Assembly (NCBI RefSeq): GCF_014679505.1
Contig: NZ_CP061474.1
Location: 1,766,001-1,830,000, forward strand
DNA length: 64,000 bases
Source of the DNA: Geobacillus sp. 46C-IIa
Lineage (GTDB): Bacteria; Bacillota; Bacilli; Bacillales; Anoxybacillaceae
Reading direction: 5' to 3'
The position numbers and the translations under genes were made by a program. The first letter of the stretch is position 1, and each line of letters opens with the position of its first letter. The notes below the pieces were generated by a model. It worked only from the letters and a program-made list of their open reading frames with translations. It made no database searches and had not been told where the DNA came from. Below, in pieces: positions 7,737 through 17,356 of the stretch.

Positions 7737-9296
7737 TCAAACCGGATACACCCCATGCTTTCGTTCAGAAAAGGCCATGTATTTGGACGTATACGCGGCA
7801 AATCGGCGGATGAGCTCGCCGCGCAGCTCGTTCGGTGCAACGATCCCGTCGATGACGAGCTCGGAGGCGAGACGGTAAATGTCGATGTCGCGCCGATATT
7901 CTTCCCGTTTTTGCTCAACAAACGCCGGCCGCTCTTCCGGCGGCAGTTCAGCGATTTTGTTCGCATAGACGGCGTTAACAGCCGCCTCCGGTCCCATCAC
8001 CGCGATTTGGGCGTTCGGAAACGCAAGGCAACAATCTGGTTCAAACGCCGGTCCGGCCATCGCGTACAACCCGGCGCCGTATGCTTTGCGGACGATGATC
8101 GAAATTTTTGGCACCGTCGCCTCCGACATCGCCGCAATCATTTTCGCCCCATGGCGGATGATGCCGGCCCGCTCGACTTTCGTGCCGATCATAAAGCCCG
8201 GAATGTCGGCCAGAAACAGGAGCGGAATATGGAACGCATCACAAAGGGTGATGAATTTCGCTGCCTTATCGGCCGAGTCGTGGAACAGCACCCCCCCTTT
8301 GACGCGCGGCTGGTTGGCGATAATGCCAATCGGCTGGCCGTCAAGACGCGCCAAGCCGGTGATGATTTCAGGCGCAAACAGCTTTTTCACTTCGCAAAAC
8401 GATCCTTCGTCAATGACCCGCTCAATTAGATCATACATATTAAACGGCGCATTTTGGTTCGCCGGCAAAATGTCTTCAATCGTTTTGTCGAACGATTTCG
8501 GCGGCTTCGCTTCAGCCAGCGGCGGTTTTTCGCTATAGTTGGACGGAAAATACGACAAATAGCGGCGCGCATAGGCGATCGCCTCTTCTTCAGTTTTCAC
8601 AAGCACATCGCCGCAGCCCGAAACGGTGCAGTGCATGCGGGCGCCGCCCATTTCTTCAAGCGTTACTTTTTCGCCGATGACCATTTCTGCCATGCGCGGC
8701 GAGCCTAAGTACATCGACGCATTGCCTTCCACCATAATGACGATGTCGCAAAACGCTGGAATATAGGCGCCGCCGGCCGCCGACGGACCAAAGAGCAAGC
8801 ACACTTGCGGCACTTTCCCCGACAGTTTCACTTCATTGTAAAAAATGCGCCCTGCCCCGCGCCGGCCGGGAAACATTTCGATTTGGTCGGTAATGCGGGC
8901 GCCGGCTGAATCAACTAAATAAATAAGCGGACAGCGCAGCTTTTCCGCCGTCTCTTGGATGCGGATGATTTTTTCGACCGTGCGCGCTCCCCAAGAACCG
9001 GCCTTGACGGTCGAGTCGTTCGCCATCACACAGACGGTCCGGCCGTTGATTTTTCCGATGCCGGTCACAACCCCATCCGCCGGCAGCCCGTCAGCCAGGC
9101 AGTTGGCAAACAGCCCGTCTTCCACTTCCAAACCGTCATCCAACAATAAGTTCAGCCGGTCGCGGACAAACCGCTTTCCTTGGGCGGCGTTTTTCTCATG
9201 ATATTTCGGCGCCCCGCCTTTTTTGATGTCGGCCGCCCGTTTCTCCAACTCTGCAGCCAGCGCGGCACGTTCGCTAGCCGTTTCCTTCATCCCCAT
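7737..9296 (-). CDS. yngE: Acyl-CoA carboxylase carboxyltransferase subunit, methylcrotonoyl-CoA type (YngE)
   Basis: A 519-residue carboxyltransferase with the two crotonase-like halves of the PccB/MccB family. Markers are GSWGARTVEKIIRIQETA, AGARITDQIEMFPGRRGAGRIF, FGPSAAGGAYIPAFCD and, in the C-terminal half, GFMIGTKVERAGIIRHGAKM and YGAGLYAMAGPAFEPD. It transfers the carboxyl group from biotin on the carrier to an acyl-CoA. Operon company (HMG-CoA lyase, isovaleryl-CoA dehydrogenase) indicates 3-methylcrotonyl-CoA as substrate. It is the last gene of the seven-gene operon, separated from the hydratase gene by a 290-bp gap. The start at 9296 has AAGGAGG upstream. Confidence 0.92.
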   Translation of the reverse strand: MGMKETASERAALAAELEKRAADIKKGGAPKYHEKNAAQGKRFVRDRLNLLLDDGLEVEDGLFANCLADGLPADGVVTGIGKINGRTVCVMANDSTVKAGSWGARTVEKIIRIQETAEKLRCPLIYLVDSAGARITDQIEMFPGRRGAGRIFYNEVKLSGKVPQVCLLFGPSAAGGAYIPAFCDIVIMVEGNASMYLGSPRMAEMVIGEKVTLEEMGGARMHCTVSGCGDVLVKTEEEAIAYARRYLSYFPSNYSEKPPLAEAKPPKSFDKTIEDILPANQNAPFNMYDLIERVIDEGSFCEVKKLFAPEIITGLARLDGQPIGIIANQPRVKGGVLFHDSADKAAKFITLCDAFHIPLLFLADIPGFMIGTKVERAGIIRHGAKMIAAMSEATVPKISIIVRKAYGAGLYAMAGPAFEPDCCLAFPNAQIAVMGPEAAVNAVYANKIAELPPEERPAFVEQKREEYRRDIDIYRLASELVIDGIVAPNELRGELIRRFAAYTSKYMAFSERKHGVYPV

Positions 9297-9586
9297 GTTG
9301 TCGCCTCCTTGCTTCGTTTACCACCACTGTTTTCGCAGACAGCGTTTTTATCCATCGAATGTCATGCCCCGCCAACACGTTTAATGGCATTGGACATCGC
9401 GGCCGGCCACTTTGAAGCGGCGCTTTGACGTCAAGTTCTCAATGCGCGCTCGGCAAGCAGCCCACCCCGGCGCAACACGTTTGGCCGAGCCGTTTTGGAC
9501 GGCGGCATTGAAACGCTTGCGGTCGTTTGTTTAGAAACGTTCCTATGACCGTTCCCGATGCTTTTGGCCAGCCGCGTTGAAGCACC
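9297..9586. other. 290-bp non-coding gap inside the leucine-degradation operon
   Basis: No frame with a ribosome binding site is present and no hairpin followed by T residues is seen. The phrase AACACGTTT occurs twice (about 9377 and 9474). All other gaps in this operon are under 105 bp. I see no function; it may hold a decayed gene, an internal promoter or an RNA processing region. Confidence 0.4.
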
Positions 9587-10369
9587 TTACTCCCCTTTGT
9601 ATACCGGTTTCCGTCTTTCTTTAAACGCCTGCAAGCCTTCAAGCCGGTCTTTTGTCGGAATCGTTGCCTCATAGGCGAGCTGCTCGATCGCCAGGCCGGT
9701 CTCTAGGTCGACGTTAAACACGCTTTGCACCGCCCGTTTCGCCTGGCGGACGGCAATCGGCGCGTTTTCGGCGATTTGCCGGGCCAATTCAAGCGCCCGC
9801 TCCATCAGTTCGGCGCGCGGCACGGCGTATTCGACGAGGCCGATTCGCTCCGCTTCCTTGGCCGTGATCCGTTTCGCGGCAAAGATTAACTCTTTCGCCT
9901 TTCCGATGCCGACAAGGCGCGGCAACCGTTGCGTGCCGCCCGCTCCCGGAATGATGCCAAGCGACGTTTCCGTCAGTCCGAGCTGAATGTCATCGGCAGC
10001 GAAACGAATGTCGCACGCTAAAGCGAGCTCGAGTCCGCCGCCAAACGCCGAGCCATTTAACGCGGCGATGACCGGCTGCGGCACTTTCTCCACCTCATTG
10101 ATCGTTTTGCTGATCAAGGCGACCGCCTGCCGCACTTCCGTTTCATTCATTCCCACCCGCTCCTTCAAGTCGGCGCCGGCGCAAAACACTTTTTCTCCCG
10201 CCCCCGTCAAAATCACGACACGTACATCTTTTCGAAACTTGACCTCTTGCAAAAGGCTGCCAAGCTCTAGAAGAAGCGCTCTGGAAAGCGCATTGGCCGC
10301 CTCTGGGCGGTTTAACGTCACGATGGCAATGCCATTTTCTTGCATTTCAAATGATACGAGCGTCCCCAC
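9587..10369 (-). CDS. yngF: Enoyl-CoA hydratase/isomerase family, methylglutaconyl-CoA hydratase (YngF)
   Basis: A 260-residue crotonase. It begins MGTLVSFEMQENGIAIVTLNRPEAANAL and has the oxyanion-hole motifs GAGEKVFCAGADLKE and GSAFGGGLELALACDIRFA, then LGLTETSLGIIPGAGGTQRLPR with the two acidic catalytic positions (the second Glu/Gly region is LGIIPGAGG). In this operon it is expected to hydrate 3-methylglutaconyl-CoA to HMG-CoA. The start codon is GTG at 10369 with GGGGAGAGAACA upstream. It lies 26 bp after the HMG-CoA lyase gene. Confidence 0.9.
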   Translation of the reverse strand: MGTLVSFEMQENGIAIVTLNRPEAANALSRALLLELGSLLQEVKFRKDVRVVILTGAGEKVFCAGADLKERVGMNETEVRQAVALISKTINEVEKVPQPVIAALNGSAFGGGLELALACDIRFAADDIQLGLTETSLGIIPGAGGTQRLPRLVGIGKAKELIFAAKRITAKEAERIGLVEYAVPRAELMERALELARQIAENAPIAVRQAKRAVQSVFNVDLETGLAIEQLAYEATIPTKDRLEGLQAFKERRKPVYKGE

Positions 10370-10395
10370 TGTTCTCTCCCCCCAAATGAATGTGC

Positions 10396-11295
10396 TTATG
10401 ATGAAATCGTTTGTAAATAGCGGCTTGGGAGCGGGCGGCCGATTTTCTCGCGAATAAACAAGGCCGCTTTCGTCAGTTGCTCCACATTAATCCCGGTGTC
10501 AATTCCCATGCCGTGCAGCATGTACACTAAATCATCGGTGGCGACGTTTCCCGATGCCCCTGGGGCGTACGGGCAGCCGCCGAGGCCGCCAAGCGAACTG
10601 TCAAACGTGGTGATCCCCATTTCCATCGAGACTAAAATATTGGCGAGCGCCGTCCCTCTTGTATCGTGAAAATGCATGGCGATTCGCTCGGATGGAAAAT
10701 GGCGGAGCACGTCGGCAAGCACGTCTTCGACTTGTTTGGGCGTCGCCACGCCGATCGTATCGCCTAACGACAGCTCATCGATCCCCATGGCAAACAGCCG
10801 GTCGGCGACCGTGAGCACTTGATCGACGGCAACTGCCCCTTCGTACGGGCAGCCAAACACCGTCGAGACGTAGCCGCGCACCGTTTTTCCTCCTTGCTTG
10901 GCCGCTTTCACGACTCCTTCCAACACCGGAAACGTAGCGGCGATTGTTTTGTTAATGTTTTTTTGGTTATGCGTTTCGCTTGCTGACATGAAGACGCCGA
11001 CTTCATCGACCCCGGCGCTAAGCGCCCGCTCAAGCCCTTTTTCATTCGGGACAAGCGCCGCATACGTGACGCCGCCTTTGCGGCGGATGCCGGCCGCGAC
11101 TTCGGCGGCATCGGCCAGCTGCGGAATCCATTTTGGATGGACAAATGACGTCACTTCGATATACGACAACCCGGTTTCCGACAATAAATTGATCCAGGCG
11201 ATTTTGTCAGCCGTCGCGACCGGCGCCGCTTCGTTTTGCAAGCCGTCGCGCGGACCGACTTCTTTAATCGTCACCTTCGTCGGCCATCGGCCCAT
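10396..11295 (-). CDS. yngG: Hydroxymethylglutaryl-CoA lyase (YngG)
   Basis: A 299-residue TIM-barrel lyase of the HMGL-like family. KEVGPRDGLQNE near residue 11 carries the catalytic Arg and the metal-binding Asp; AMHFHDTRGTALAN supplies the metal-ligand histidines; and GGLGGCPYAPGASGNVATDD is the family signature with the active-site Cys. It cleaves HMG-CoA to acetyl-CoA and acetoacetate, the final step of leucine breakdown. Spacing to the next gene is 26 bp, and 102 bp to the biotin carrier gene upstream. Confidence 0.95.
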   Translation of the reverse strand: MGRWPTKVTIKEVGPRDGLQNEAAPVATADKIAWINLLSETGLSYIEVTSFVHPKWIPQLADAAEVAAGIRRKGGVTYAALVPNEKGLERALSAGVDEVGVFMSASETHNQKNINKTIAATFPVLEGVVKAAKQGGKTVRGYVSTVFGCPYEGAVAVDQVLTVADRLFAMGIDELSLGDTIGVATPKQVEDVLADVLRHFPSERIAMHFHDTRGTALANILVSMEMGITTFDSSLGGLGGCPYAPGASGNVATDDLVYMLHGMGIDTGINVEQLTKAALFIREKIGRPLPSRYLQTISS

Positions 11296-11397
11296 GTCCG
11301 CTCCCCCTTTCGCTTCGTCCCCGTCCCCTTGCCTTTTGCCATACCGAACGGCAAATCCCCACCTATTGTTGGCGGAACGGTTCGCACGCCTGTTTCG

Positions 11398-11610
11398 CTA
11401 CTCGATCTCAACGAGTACGTCGCCCTCGTTGACGAAATCCCCTTCCTGCACATGAATGTGCTTTACTGTGCCGGACGTCTCGGCAGCGACGGGAATTTCC
11501 ATTTTCATGGATTCTAAAATGACGACATCTTGCCCTTCTTCGACGCGGTCGCCGACGGCGACGACAATTTTCCATACACTTCCGGCCATGGTGGCAGTGA
11601 CTTGGTTCAT
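11398..11610 (-). CDS. yngHB: Biotin carrier protein of acyl-CoA carboxylase (YngHB)
   Basis: A free-standing 70-residue biotinyl domain, MNQVTATMAGSVWKIVVAVG through GDFVNEGDVLVEIE. The biotinylation motif ESMKME has its target lysine at about position 36. It carries carboxybiotin from the biotin carboxylase to the carboxyltransferase. The start at 11610 has GAGGAAGAAACG upstream; the open frame beyond it overlaps the carboxylase gene and is not coding. It lies 22 bp after the biotin carboxylase gene. As in B. subtilis yngHB, the carrier is separate instead of fused. Confidence 0.93.
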   Translation of the reverse strand: MNQVTATMAGSVWKIVVAVGDRVEEGQDVVILESMKMEIPVAAETSGTVKHIHVQEGDFVNEGDVLVEIE

Positions 11611-11632
11611 CGTTTCTTCCTCCGTTTCTGCT

Positions 11633-12985
<1,353 letters not shown>

Positions 12986-13015
12986 CCTCTCACCCTTTCG
13001 CAAAAACTAAGAATG

Positions 13016-13050
13016 CCGCCGGGCGGATGAATGAACCGCCCGGCGCGGCG
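13016..13050 (-). other. Strong hairpin between acyl-CoA synthetase and biotin carboxylase genes
   Basis: CCGCCGGGCGG and CCGCCCGGCG form a GC-rich stem around ATGAATGAA. No T tract follows on the minus strand, so it more likely stabilises or partially attenuates the operon mRNA than fully terminates it. Confidence 0.5.
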
Positions 13051-13052
13051 GT

Positions 13053-14687
13053 TTAAGTCGTTAAGCCGAGGCGCTGTTTCGCCATTTCCCGCAGCTTAAA
13101 TTTTTGAATTTTCCCGGACGCCGTCATCGGGTACGAATCGATAAACTCGATGTAGCGCGGGATTTTATGGCGGGAAATGTTGCCGCGGCAAAACTCGCGA
13201 ATTTCCTCAGCAGTCGCCGTTTCGCGGTCCTTTAAGATGATCCACGCCATCACTTCTTCCCCGTACGTTTCATCCGGCACGCCGACGACTTGAACGTCCA
13301 AAATTTTCGGATGTTTGTATAAAAACTCCTCGATTTCGCGCGGATAAATGTTTTCGCCGCCGCGGATAATCATATCTTTCAGCCGGCCGGTGATGCGGCA
13401 GTAACCGTTTTCGTCCATCGTCGCCAAATCGCCGGTATGCAGCCAGCCGTCTTGGTCGATCGCTTCGTTGGTCGCTTCCGGATTGTTGTAGTACCCTTTC
13501 ATCACATGGTAGCCGCGCGTGCACAGCTCCCCTTGCACGCCGCGCGGCACTTCGTTGCTTGTGCCCGGCTCGACGATTTTCACTTCCACGCCCGGCAGCG
13601 CGCGGCCGACCGTTTCGACGCGCAGTTCGATCGGGTCGTCAGTGCGCGTCTGGGTGATGACCGGGGACGATTCCGTCTGCCCGTAGGCGATCGTAATATC
13701 GGTCATGCCCATTTTGTTGATGACCGCTTTCATCACTTCGACTGGACAAGGAGAACCGGCCATAATGCCGGTGCGCAGCGATGACAAATCGTATTTGTCA
13801 AAATCCGGGTCGTTCAGTTCGGCGATAAACATCGTCGGCACGCCGTGCAGCGCCGTGCACCGCTCAGCGGCCACCGTCTCGAGCACCCGCTTCGGATGAA
13901 ACTCAACAACCGGCACCATCGTCGCCCCGACAGTGACGCATGCGAGGGTGCTCATGACGCAGCCAAAGCAATGGAAAAACGGCACCGGAATGCAAAGACG
14001 GTCGCCTTCGCCAAGCTTCATGCATTGCGCCACTTGGTGGGCATTGTTGATGATGTTATAATGCGTCAACATGACCCCTTTCGGAAATCCGGTCGTCCCT
14101 GATGTGTATTGCATGTTGATCACATCGTGCGGATCAAGGCTCTCTAACCGTTCATCGAGCTCTTCTTCCGTCACCTCATGCGCCATCGCCAAGATGTCAT
14201 TCCATGTGAACATGCCTGGATAGCGTTGATCGCCGAGCAAAACGACGTTTTTCAGCTTCGGCAGCCGCTTGGACTGCAGTTTTCCCGGTTCGGCCGTGCG
14301 CAACTCTGGGACAACGTTGTACAAAATGTCGATGTACGAAGAATCGCGGTATTGTTCGATCAAAAAGAGCGTCGTTGAATCGGACTGCTTCAGCAAATAC
14401 TCAAGTTCGGCCGCTTGGTAGTTTGTATTGACCGTAACAAGCACTGCTCCCATTTTCCCGGTCGCAAACTGGCAGGCGATCCATTCCGGGACGTTTGTCG
14501 CCCAAATGGCGACATGTTCCCCTTTTTCAATGCCAAGCCGCATCAAACCGCGCGCGACAAGGCGGCAATAATCATTAAACTGCCGGTACGTCAGGCGCAA
14601 GTTGCGGTCGGCATACACGACCGCCTCATGATCCCGGTATTGCCTGGCGCGCTCCTCTAACAATTTCCCCACAGTCACCGCTAACAT
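13053..14687 (-). CDS. yngI: Acyl-CoA synthetase, AMP-binding family (YngI)
   Basis: A 544-residue ANL-superfamily ligase. Motifs are [18 protein letters not shown] (P-loop, about residue 190), [10 protein letters not shown] (A5), [22 protein letters not shown] (A7/A8 hinge) and the catalytic lysine region [12 protein letters not shown] near the C-terminus. It activates a carboxylic acid to its CoA thioester by way of an acyl-adenylate. Position between isovaleryl-CoA dehydrogenase and biotin carboxylase suggests a branched short-chain acid such as isovalerate; this is inferred. 59 bp behind the dehydrogenase gene. Confidence 0.92.
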   Translation of the reverse strand: MLAVTVGKLLEERARQYRDHEAVVYADRNLRLTYRQFNDYCRLVARGLMRLGIEKGEHVAIWATNVPEWIACQFATGKMGAVLVTVNTNYQAAELEYLLKQSDSTTLFLIEQYRDSSYIDILYNVVPELRTAEPGKLQSKRLPKLKNVVLLGDQRYPGMFTWNDILAMAHEVTEEELDERLESLDPHDVINMQYTSGTTGFPKGVMLTHYNIINNAHQVAQCMKLGEGDRLCIPVPFFHCFGCVMSTLACVTVGATMVPVVEFHPKRVLETVAAERCTALHGVPTMFIAELNDPDFDKYDLSSLRTGIMAGSPCPVEVMKAVINKMGMTDITIAYGQTESSPVITQTRTDDPIELRVETVGRALPGVEVKIVEPGTSNEVPRGVQGELCTRGYHVMKGYYNNPEATNEAIDQDGWLHTGDLATMDENGYCRITGRLKDMIIRGGENIYPREIEEFLYKHPKILDVQVVGVPDETYGEEVMAWIILKDRETATAEEIREFCRGNISRHKIPRYIEFIDSYPMTASGKIQKFKLREMAKQRLGLTT

Positions 14688-14746
14688 CGACCGTCTCCTC
14701 CCCTTTGTCCGAATTCACTGTTATGGATATGCGCATATTTCCGCTT

Positions 14747-15889
14747 TTAGCATCCGAGTTGGCGGGCGATGACAAGACGCTGAATTTCCGATGTGCCTTC
14801 GCCGATTTCCATGAGCTTGATATCCCGCAAGTGGCGTTCGACGCCGTATTCTTTCATATAGCCATAGCCGCCGTGAATTTGGATCGCCTGATTGCAGACG
14901 CGGAATCCCATTTCCGATGCAAACAGCTTGGCAAACGACGCTTCTTTTGTGAACGGTTTCCCTTGGTCTTTCAGCCAAGCTGCTTTGTGCACCATGTTGC
15001 GGGCGAGCTCGATTTCCATCGCCATATCCGCAAGCTTAAATTGGATCGCCTGGAACTTGGAAATCGATTGGCCAAACTGGACGCGCTCTTTCGCATATTG
15101 AAGCGCTTTCTCAAACGCCGCTTGCGCGATGCCGACGGCCAAAGCGGCGATCGAAATGCGCCCGCCATCAAGCGTGTACAAAAACTGCTTAAACCCTTTT
15201 TGCGGATCGCCTAACACGTTTTCTTTCGGCACGCGGACGTTCTCAAAAACAAGCTCGCACGTATTGGAGGCGCGGACACCCATTTTGTCGTAATTCGAAC
15301 GGATTGTAAATCCTGGGGAGTCGGTTGGTACGATGAGAGCGGTGATGATGTTTTTGCCGCGCGCGTCTTTGCCCGTGACGGCGGTGACGATCACTTGCCG
15401 CGCGTATTGGGCGTTTGTGATCCAGCATTTTTCGCCATTGATGACATATTCATCGCCGTCAAGCACCGCGGTCGTGCGCGTGCCGCCGGCGTCCGATCCG
15501 GCGTTCGGTTCAGTGAGCCCGAAGGCGCCAAGCGTTTCCCCCTTTGCCATCGGCACAAGCCACGTTTGTTTTTGCTCTTCCGTCCCGAAGTAATAAATCG
15601 GGCTCGCCCCGAGCGAAACGGCAGCTGCATAGCTTAGTCCGGTGCCGCCGCAGGCGCGGCCGATTTCCTCAACGGCAATGGCGTATGAAATCGTATCGCC
15701 CCCGGCGCCGCCATACTGCTCCGGAAACGGCAAGCCCAACAGCCCCAACTCGCCCATTTTGCGGAACACTTCACGCGGAAAATGCGCCTCTTCATCCCAT
15801 TTCGCCGCGTATGGGGCAATTTCCTTCTCCGCAAAGTCACGAACCATTTCTTTAATCATTTGTTGTTCTTTCGTCAACGAAAAATCCAT
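14747..15889 (-). CDS. yngJ: Acyl-CoA dehydrogenase, isovaleryl-CoA type (YngJ)
   Basis: A 380-residue FAD enzyme of the acyl-CoA dehydrogenase family: MDFSLTKEQQMIKEMVRDFAE start, the FAD-contact motif GAFGLTEPNAGSDAGGTRT, WITNAQYA, and the C-terminal signature QIHGGYGYMKEYGVERHLRD and GEGTSEIQRLVIARQLG. It would oxidise isovaleryl-CoA to 3-methylcrotonyl-CoA with electron transfer flavoprotein as acceptor. The start at 15889 has GGGGAGAGGGAGAAT upstream; the six extra in-frame codons are that ribosome site. It is the first gene of the operon, right after the palindromic operator at 15924-15947. Confidence 0.92.
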   Translation of the reverse strand: MDFSLTKEQQMIKEMVRDFAEKEIAPYAAKWDEEAHFPREVFRKMGELGLLGLPFPEQYGGAGGDTISYAIAVEEIGRACGGTGLSYAAAVSLGASPIYYFGTEEQKQTWLVPMAKGETLGAFGLTEPNAGSDAGGTRTTAVLDGDEYVINGEKCWITNAQYARQVIVTAVTGKDARGKNIITALIVPTDSPGFTIRSNYDKMGVRASNTCELVFENVRVPKENVLGDPQKGFKQFLYTLDGGRISIAALAVGIAQAAFEKALQYAKERVQFGQSISKFQAIQFKLADMAMEIELARNMVHKAAWLKDQGKPFTKEASFAKLFASEMGFRVCNQAIQIHGGYGYMKEYGVERHLRDIKLMEIGEGTSEIQRLVIARQLGC

Positions 15890-15923
15890 ATTCTCCCTCT
15901 CCCCCATTTGAAAAATGACTATA

Positions 15924-15947
15924 TGAAAACCGACTAGTCGGTTTTCA
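15924..15947. promoter_or_regulatory. Palindromic TetR operator 1
   Basis: A perfect 24-bp palindrome with core AACCGACTAGTCGGTT, 35 bp upstream of the yngJ start codon. Length, symmetry and position between the TetR gene and the operon suggest the repressor's binding site. Confidence 0.75.
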
Positions 15948-15993
15948 GCTGGAACGGAAATAGACCAACGGTTATTTGTTTAGGCGATCGCCG

Positions 15994-16011
15994 AGACCGA
16001 CTAGTTGGTCT
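15994..16011. promoter_or_regulatory. Palindromic TetR operator 2
   Basis: AGACCGACTAGTTGGTCT is an 18-bp palindrome with one mismatched pair and shares the core ACCGACTAGT with operator 1, 64 bp away centre to centre. It lies just after the tetR stop codon. Confidence 0.68.
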
Positions 16012-16027
16012 GTGCACAACAGGCCGC

Positions 16028-16654
16028 TTATTCGCTGGGTGGCCGCAGCAAAAACTGTGCTGCCGCCGGATGCTCCGGGTTGCGAAGCACCGCATGCAAA
16101 ATGAAATCGGCAAAATAGGTCGCAATTTCCTCAATCGACAGCGGTCCGTCCGGATTGTACCATTTGTACGTCCAGTTCACCATGCCGATGATCGACATGC
16201 CGGCAATCTCCACCGACAGCTCCGGACGAAACTCGCCGGCCTCGATTCCCTCGCGGATGACGCGAAAAATAATTTGTTTAAATTCTTCGCGTTTTTCATT
16301 GATCAGCTCGGCGTATTCCGGTTTTAAGTACGTGCTTTCCTGATAAAAGACGGTAATATGCGGTTTATATAAATGAAATACTTTGACAAACGATTGAACG
16401 ATGGCGTACAAGCGCTCGGTTGGCGTCGAACAGCTTTCATACGCTTCCTGCGCTTTTGTCAGCGCATACGTAATAAAGACGTCATGAATATGGTAAAGCA
16501 ACTCGTCTTTCGATTTAAAATTATGGTAAAACCCGCCTTTCGACGTGTCGCTTTCCGCGACGATGCGGTCGACCGTCACGCCATGGTAGCCATATTTCTC
16601 AAACAAATGAAGAGCGGTGTCGATAATGCGGTCTCTGAGCGGTTTATCAGCCAT
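16028..16654 (-). CDS. TetR-family regulator, probable repressor of the leucine operon
   Basis: A 208-residue TetR protein. The N-terminal helix-turn-helix is RIIDTALHLFEKYGYHGVTVDRIVAESDTSKGGFYHNFKSKDELL (about 8-52 in pieces), followed by an all-helical ligand domain that includes a Trp/Tyr-rich segment GMVNWTYKWYNPDGPLS. It is encoded just upstream of the seven-gene operon in the same direction, and two palindromic sites with the same core lie between them, so it probably represses the operon and responds to an acyl-CoA intermediate. Similar in organisation to the B. subtilis FadR group, although the operator sequence differs from the FadR site I remember. Confidence 0.88.
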   Translation of the reverse strand: MADKPLRDRIIDTALHLFEKYGYHGVTVDRIVAESDTSKGGFYHNFKSKDELLYHIHDVFITYALTKAQEAYESCSTPTERLYAIVQSFVKVFHLYKPHITVFYQESTYLKPEYAELINEKREEFKQIIFRVIREGIEAGEFRPELSVEIAGMSIIGMVNWTYKWYNPDGPLSIEEIATYFADFILHAVLRNPEHPAAAQFLLRPPSE

Positions 16655-16761
16655 AACAGTCCCCTTCGCATCGATCGTAAAACATTTCCGAAAAAACGAA
16701 ATATTCTTCTTGTTTATTAAGATACTCGACCGTCGCAGCCATTGTCAACAAAAATCGTTCC

Positions 16762-16791
16762 GACGCCCGAAAAATGGGAGGCGTCTTTCTT
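16762..16791 (+). terminator. Terminator-like hairpin without an obvious gene
   Basis: GACGCC and GGCGTC form a short stem followed by TTTCTTTC on the plus strand. The upstream plus strand between 16655 and 16762 has no gene, so it may stop read-through antisense to tetR. Confidence 0.4.
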
Positions 16792-16917
16792 TCGCCGCAC
16801 ACCATCCGATCGGCTGCGCAAGCCCTACCCTCTAGCCGCACGAACTGAAACAAAACCGATGCTCCATACATAATCACGGCCGTTTTTCCAAAAGATAAAA
16901 ACCGGAGGTGGCTTCTA

Positions 16918-17166
16918 TTGGAACCGATGTTATGCCCGAACTGCAAAACGAACCGGACGCGGTTTCACCTCATCGAGCAGCACCCGCGGGCGGTCAAGCT
17001 CGACCCGCATACCGGCGATATTGAGCATGAGTACAGAAATGACGCGCTCGAACCGTTCCATCTCCCGTACCGCGGCCCAAGCTACCGCGTCCAATGCGGC
17101 GTCTGCGGGCTGATTGAAGATGCAGATATGTTCATTCAGCGCGCCAAATCTTCTCCATTGGGGTGA
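16918..17166 (+). CDS. Small zinc-ribbon-like protein, TTG start
   Basis: An 82-residue protein with two Cys pairs, CPNC near residue 6 and CGVC near residue 61, arranged as a zinc ribbon around a central LDPHTGDIEHEYRND segment. The start is the TTG at 16918 with GGAGGTG 7 bp upstream; the first downstream ATG lacks a site and would lie almost at the first Cys pair. I do not recognise a named family. A 44-residue gene follows after 5 bp. The pair could be a nucleic-acid-binding or regulatory unit, but that is speculation. Confidence 0.65.
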   Translation: MEPMLCPNCKTNRTRFHLIEQHPRAVKLDPHTGDIEHEYRNDALEPFHLPYRGPSYRVQCGVCGLIEDADMFIQRAKSSPLG

Positions 17167-17171
17167 TGAAC

Positions 17172-17306
17172 ATGGCAAACAAAAAACAAACATCGTCCTC
17201 AATCGTTGACCAAAAGCAGCTTGTCAACGACAAGACAAAGGCGATGCGGGAACGCGGCGATCAGCACATTCGCCGCGGCACGCCTAACGGCGCAGACGGA
17301 CAATAA
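17172..17306 (+). CDS. Small hypothetical protein, 44 aa
   Basis: It begins MANKKQTSSSIVDQKQLVND and is polar and basic with no membrane segment, ending RRGTPNGADGQ. GGGGTGA lies 4-5 bp upstream of the ATG, inside the end of the zinc-ribbon gene, so the two are probably translated together. The composition (short, Lys/Gln/Asn rich) is reminiscent of minor spore proteins, but no family motif is recognised. Confidence 0.55.
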   Translation: MANKKQTSSSIVDQKQLVNDKTKAMRERGDQHIRRGTPNGADGQ

Positions 17307-17343
17307 CCGCCAGCCTGCTTTTTGTACACAAGCAAGCTGGCGG
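17307..17343. terminator. Hairpin between convergent genes
   Basis: CCGCCAGC-TGCTT pairs with AAGCA-GCTGGCGG with one bulge. It lies between the 44-aa gene and the GNAT gene. T tracts are weak on both sides, so terminator function is likely but not certain. Confidence 0.55.
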
Positions 17344-17356
17344 GATTTCCGCCTTT

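Noticed and set aside
7704..8429. 241-codon open frame on the plus strand
   Set aside because: It lies entirely antisense to the yngE carboxyltransferase, has Arg/His-rich nonsense composition, and no ribosome site. It is a by-product of GC-rich coding on the other strand.
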